A stretch of DNA of 7,867 nt, taken from NCBI GenBank assembly GCA_903839795.1, contig CAIMDR010000354.1, positions 1 through 7,867 on the forward strand. The letters run 5' to 3'. Origin of the DNA: an uncultured Methylococcaceae bacterium (GTDB lineage: Bacteria; Pseudomonadota; Gammaproteobacteria; Methylococcales; Methylomonadaceae). Below, piece after piece: positions 5,828 through 7,867 of the stretch (its first letter is position 1; each line of letters starts with the position of its first letter). A program made the position numbers and the translations under genes. Under the pieces are notes generated by a model, which made no database searches, was not told the DNA's origin, and was given only the letters and a program-made list of their open reading frames with translations.

Positions 5828-7705
5828 TTATTGGGCCTGAACCTGAGCCTTTGTATTAATCTCTACATCCGCCTCTACTTGCAAACTGTTCAATACCTGA
5901 TTGAATTCAGTTTGACCAAAGGCATTGGCAATATTCTTCTTCGCCAGCTCCATCTGTTTCTTGTCGTCTTCACTCATAATACCAGCGGTAACCTTTGTTA
6001 AGCTCACCAAAACTTGCTCGCCAGATGGCAATACTGCAATAAAAATACTCGGTTTACCGCCGACAGGCTTAGCTGCTTTAAAAACGGCTTCACTCAACTG
6101 CTCAGGCAATTTATTTTTGCCGCGTGCCAGTCCTTTTTCTGCCTTAATTTCCAGCTTGTTTTCAGTCGCTACGACCTGAATAGACTCACCCGCTTGCAAG
6201 CGTTCTTTTATTTGCTTTGCTTTTTGGACTGTCAGTAACTGAGCTTTTTCTTTTGATAAAACCGCTGCCACTTCTTGTTTAACTTCGTTGAGGTCGCGCT
6301 TGGCGGCTACCTTATGCTCTAAAAGCCGCACCACTACCAAACGATCAGCGCCCAACTCTATCGGTGTACTGTTGTTACCTTGCAAAACTTCTTCAGAGAA
6401 CGCGGCATTGCGTACCTTCTCATCCGCGGCAATACCTTCACCTTTTTCTTTGGTAAACAGGGCTGATTTTTGAACGGAAACATTCAGAGCATCAGCAACC
6501 GTTTGCAGGTTGTCAGGGTGCTCATAACTCATTTCAGTTAATTTCTGGCCGGCCTCATAAAAAGCATTTTCTGCTTGGGCTTTTTGATAAGCTAGAGTGA
6601 CCTCATTTTTAACACTATCAAACGATTTAATATCTCCAGGCATCAGTTCAGTGACTTTTATTAAATGATAGCCAAACGCTGATTTTACCGGATTTGATAC
6701 TTCACCCAGTTTCAAAGTACTCGCTGATTCTTCGAATGCTTTTTCCATGACGCCCACGTTAAAAAGCCCCAAATCGCCCCCTTTTTTAGCGGTCAATTTA
6801 TCATCAGACACTTCTGCGGCCAGCGCAGAAAAATCTTTGCTTGTCAGATCCTGCTTTGCTTTCAGCGCTTTTTCCAAAGCCTGTTTTTCAGTGATCTTGT
6901 CATTAACCATAAAAAGAATATGACTAATTTTTCTACGCTCTGGCGTAGTGAATTGATCTTTTTGCTCTTCATAGAAAGCTTTTAACTTTTCATCGGTAAC
7001 GACTACTTTCTTGGCAATATCTTCAAGTGACAAGGCAACAGACTCAACAGAAACCTGCTCAGGCGTACTATATAAATCTTGGTGCTGCTGATAATAGGCT
7101 GATACTTCGTCGGCTGTCGGTTGTTCCTTCAATGCTTGCACGGGAACAGTGACATAATCGACATCACGCAGTTGATTTTGGATTTTAAAAAAACTTTCCA
7201 CATCATATTGTGTAGCGAAACTGCTATCTACAATACTGTGCTGGAACTGTTCCATGATCAACGCATTTTTAATTCTGCTTACAAATTCTGCGGACGAAAT
7301 CCGTTGGGAACTCAGTAATGACTTAAATTGCTTATCGCTAAATTTACCATCCACCTGAAAATAAGGCAGACCTTTGATAAAATCTCTCGCCTCATCATCA
7401 GTAACAACAAGACCCTCGGCATGTACATATTGCAATAAAACTTCGTCTTTTATCAGCTTTTGCAATGCCTGTGCTTTTACAGCTTGTTCATCAATACCCA
7501 AACCCTGAAGGTTTTGGCTATATTGCTCATAAGCTTTATTAACATCGCGCTGATAAAAATCCTTATCACCGACCGATGCAACCGCCGCTTCTTTTCCGGT
7601 ATCCAAATAATTATTAATGCCCCATAAAGCAAAAGGTACACAAATTAATATCAAAATACCCCATGCAAAAGCACCTTGCGCTTTTTCTCTAATTTTCGTC
7701 AGCAT
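5828..7705 (-). CDS. ppiD: Inner-membrane-anchored periplasmic chaperone PpiD (SurA_N/parvulin)
   Basis: Periplasmic folding factor held to the inner membrane by one N-terminal helix. In E. coli, PpiD sits near the Sec translocon and helps newly exported proteins. The product is 625 residues, against 623 in E. coli. Residues 1-11 are basic and cytoplasmic, and about 12-34 form the membrane anchor (GAFAWGILILICVPFALWGI). A helical SurA_N-like chaperone region runs from about 36 to 180. A parvulin domain follows at about 258-355, with RRKISHILF (258-265), GGDLGLF (309-315) and FGYHLIKV (344-351). The rest is a charged helical C-terminal region ending in a Gln/Ala-rich tail. The start at 7705 has AAGGA seven bases upstream. 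TATAAA at 7732-7727 is a possible -10 box lying just past the upstream terminator, with only a poor -35. The gene converges on fabI and shares its terminator. Confidence 0.96.
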   Translation of the reverse strand: MLTKIREKAQGAFAWGILILICVPFALWGINNYLDTGKEAAVASVGDKDFYQRDVNKAYEQYSQNLQGLGIDEQAVKAQALQKLIKDEVLLQYVHAEGLVVTDDEARDFIKGLPYFQVDGKFSDKQFKSLLSSQRISSAEFVSRIKNALIMEQFQHSIVDSSFATQYDVESFFKIQNQLRDVDYVTVPVQALKEQPTADEVSAYYQQHQDLYSTPEQVSVESVALSLEDIAKKVVVTDEKLKAFYEEQKDQFTTPERRKISHILFMVNDKITEKQALEKALKAKQDLTSKDFSALAAEVSDDKLTAKKGGDLGLFNVGVMEKAFEESASTLKLGEVSNPVKSAFGYHLIKVTELMPGDIKSFDSVKNEVTLAYQKAQAENAFYEAGQKLTEMSYEHPDNLQTVADALNVSVQKSALFTKEKGEGIAADEKVRNAAFSEEVLQGNNSTPIELGADRLVVVRLLEHKVAAKRDLNEVKQEVAAVLSKEKAQLLTVQKAKQIKERLQAGESIQVVATENKLEIKAEKGLARGKNKLPEQLSEAVFKAAKPVGGKPSIFIAVLPSGEQVLVSLTKVTAGIMSEDDKKQMELAKKNIANAFGQTEFNQVLNSLQVEADVEINTKAQVQAQ

Positions 7706-7736
7706 AGATCAGTCCTTAGGAATCAATTTATAAAGC

Positions 7737-7773
7737 AAAAAAAAACCCCGAACCAGACGGTTCGGGGTTTTTT
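7737..7773 (-). terminator. Intrinsic terminator after the tRNA genes
   Basis: CCCCGAACC (7746-7754) pairs perfectly with GGTTCGGGG (7759-7767) around the four-base loop AGAC. Nine A residues lie on one side and six T residues on the other. Read leftward it follows the tRNA-Asp end by a few bases and gives a nine-U tail, so it most likely ends the tRNA transcript before ppiD. The flanking runs would let it work in both directions, but no rightward gene reaches it here. Confidence 0.93.
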
Positions 7774-7777
7774 AATT

Positions 7778-7854
7778 TGGCGGAGTGGACGGGACTCGAA
7801 CCCGCGACCACCGGCGTGACAGGCCGGTATTCTAACCAACTGAACTACCACTCC
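7778..7854 (-). tRNA. tRNA-Asp (anticodon GTC)
   Basis: A 77-base tRNA with encoded CCA end (7780-7778). The acceptor stem GGAGTGG pairs with CCACTCC. The D-arm contains GTTCAGTTGGTTAGAAT. The anticodon arm CCGGCCTGTCACGCCGG carries GTC at 7820-7818. The T-arm is GCGGGTTCGAGTCCCGT. It closely resembles E. coli tRNA-Asp; the acceptor and anticodon stem differences I checked keep pairing. It is transcribed leftward and followed directly by a strong terminator. Confidence 0.97.
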
Positions 7855-7860
7855 AAAGTC

Positions 7861-7867
7861 TGGTGGG
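7861..7867 (-). tRNA. 3' end of another tRNA, probably tRNA-Val (partial)
   Basis: The last seven bases, read leftward, are CCCACCA: three acceptor-stem bases, discriminator A and CCA. The spacer to tRNA-Asp is six bases, normal for a tandem tRNA transcript. Many gammaproteobacterial tRNA-Val genes end CACCCACCA and precede tRNA-Asp, which makes Val the best guess. Seven bases cannot prove identity. Confidence 0.5.

Noticed and set aside
5925..7318. Several plus-strand open frames (5925-6179, 6014-6238, 6288-6473, 7121-7318).
   Set aside because: All are antisense to ppiD, overlap each other in part, and have no recognisable product or ribosome site.

Overview
The window looks like a chromosomal stretch of a gammaproteobacterium. 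FabI begins MGF as in Escherichia coli and is close to the gamma-type NADH enoyl-ACP reductases. PpiD has the usual full length of about 620 residues, and a Val/Asp-type tRNA cluster lies just upstream of it. Base composition is moderate, slightly AT-rich by eye. A methanotroph-like or similar environmental gammaproteobacterium would fit, but nothing in the sequence fixes the genus.

Layout from left to right. Positions 1-174 are the end of an IS3-family insertion sequence with the first 38 codons of its OrfA, read leftward and leaving the window. Positions 274-4735 are a tight leftward operon for a dipeptide/oligopeptide-type ABC importer: a family 5 substrate-binding lipoprotein, a DppB/OppB-type permease and an enlarged DppC/OppC-type permease, joined by 4-base and 1-base overlaps. 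No ATPase gene is in the window; if it was encoded next, the IS end now lies where it would start. A short divergent spacer holding a 28-bp palindrome separates this operon from fabI, which reads rightward (4886-5671). Downstream of fabI are a long imperfect inverted repeat and a bidirectional terminator shared with the convergent ppiD (5828-7705, leftward). Upstream of ppiD are a strong terminator, a complete tRNA-Asp(GTC) gene and the last seven bases of another tRNA, probably tRNA-Val, all on the minus strand.

The genes form three functional groups: translation (tRNAs), envelope housekeeping (PpiD for folding of exported proteins, FabI for the last step of fatty-acid elongation) and uptake of a peptide-like solute. 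As I recall, ppiD-fabI also sits beside a peptide/nucleoside-antibiotic ABC operon in Pseudomonas aeruginosa, so the order may be ancestral.

The least ordinary feature is the transporter. Its binding protein carries both a lipoprotein signal (Cys followed by Asp) and a C-terminal membrane helix with a basic tail. Its second permease has about 100 or more extra N-terminal residues with additional predicted membrane segments. I found no CRISPR array, toxin-antitoxin pair, phage module or clearly unknown gene system.
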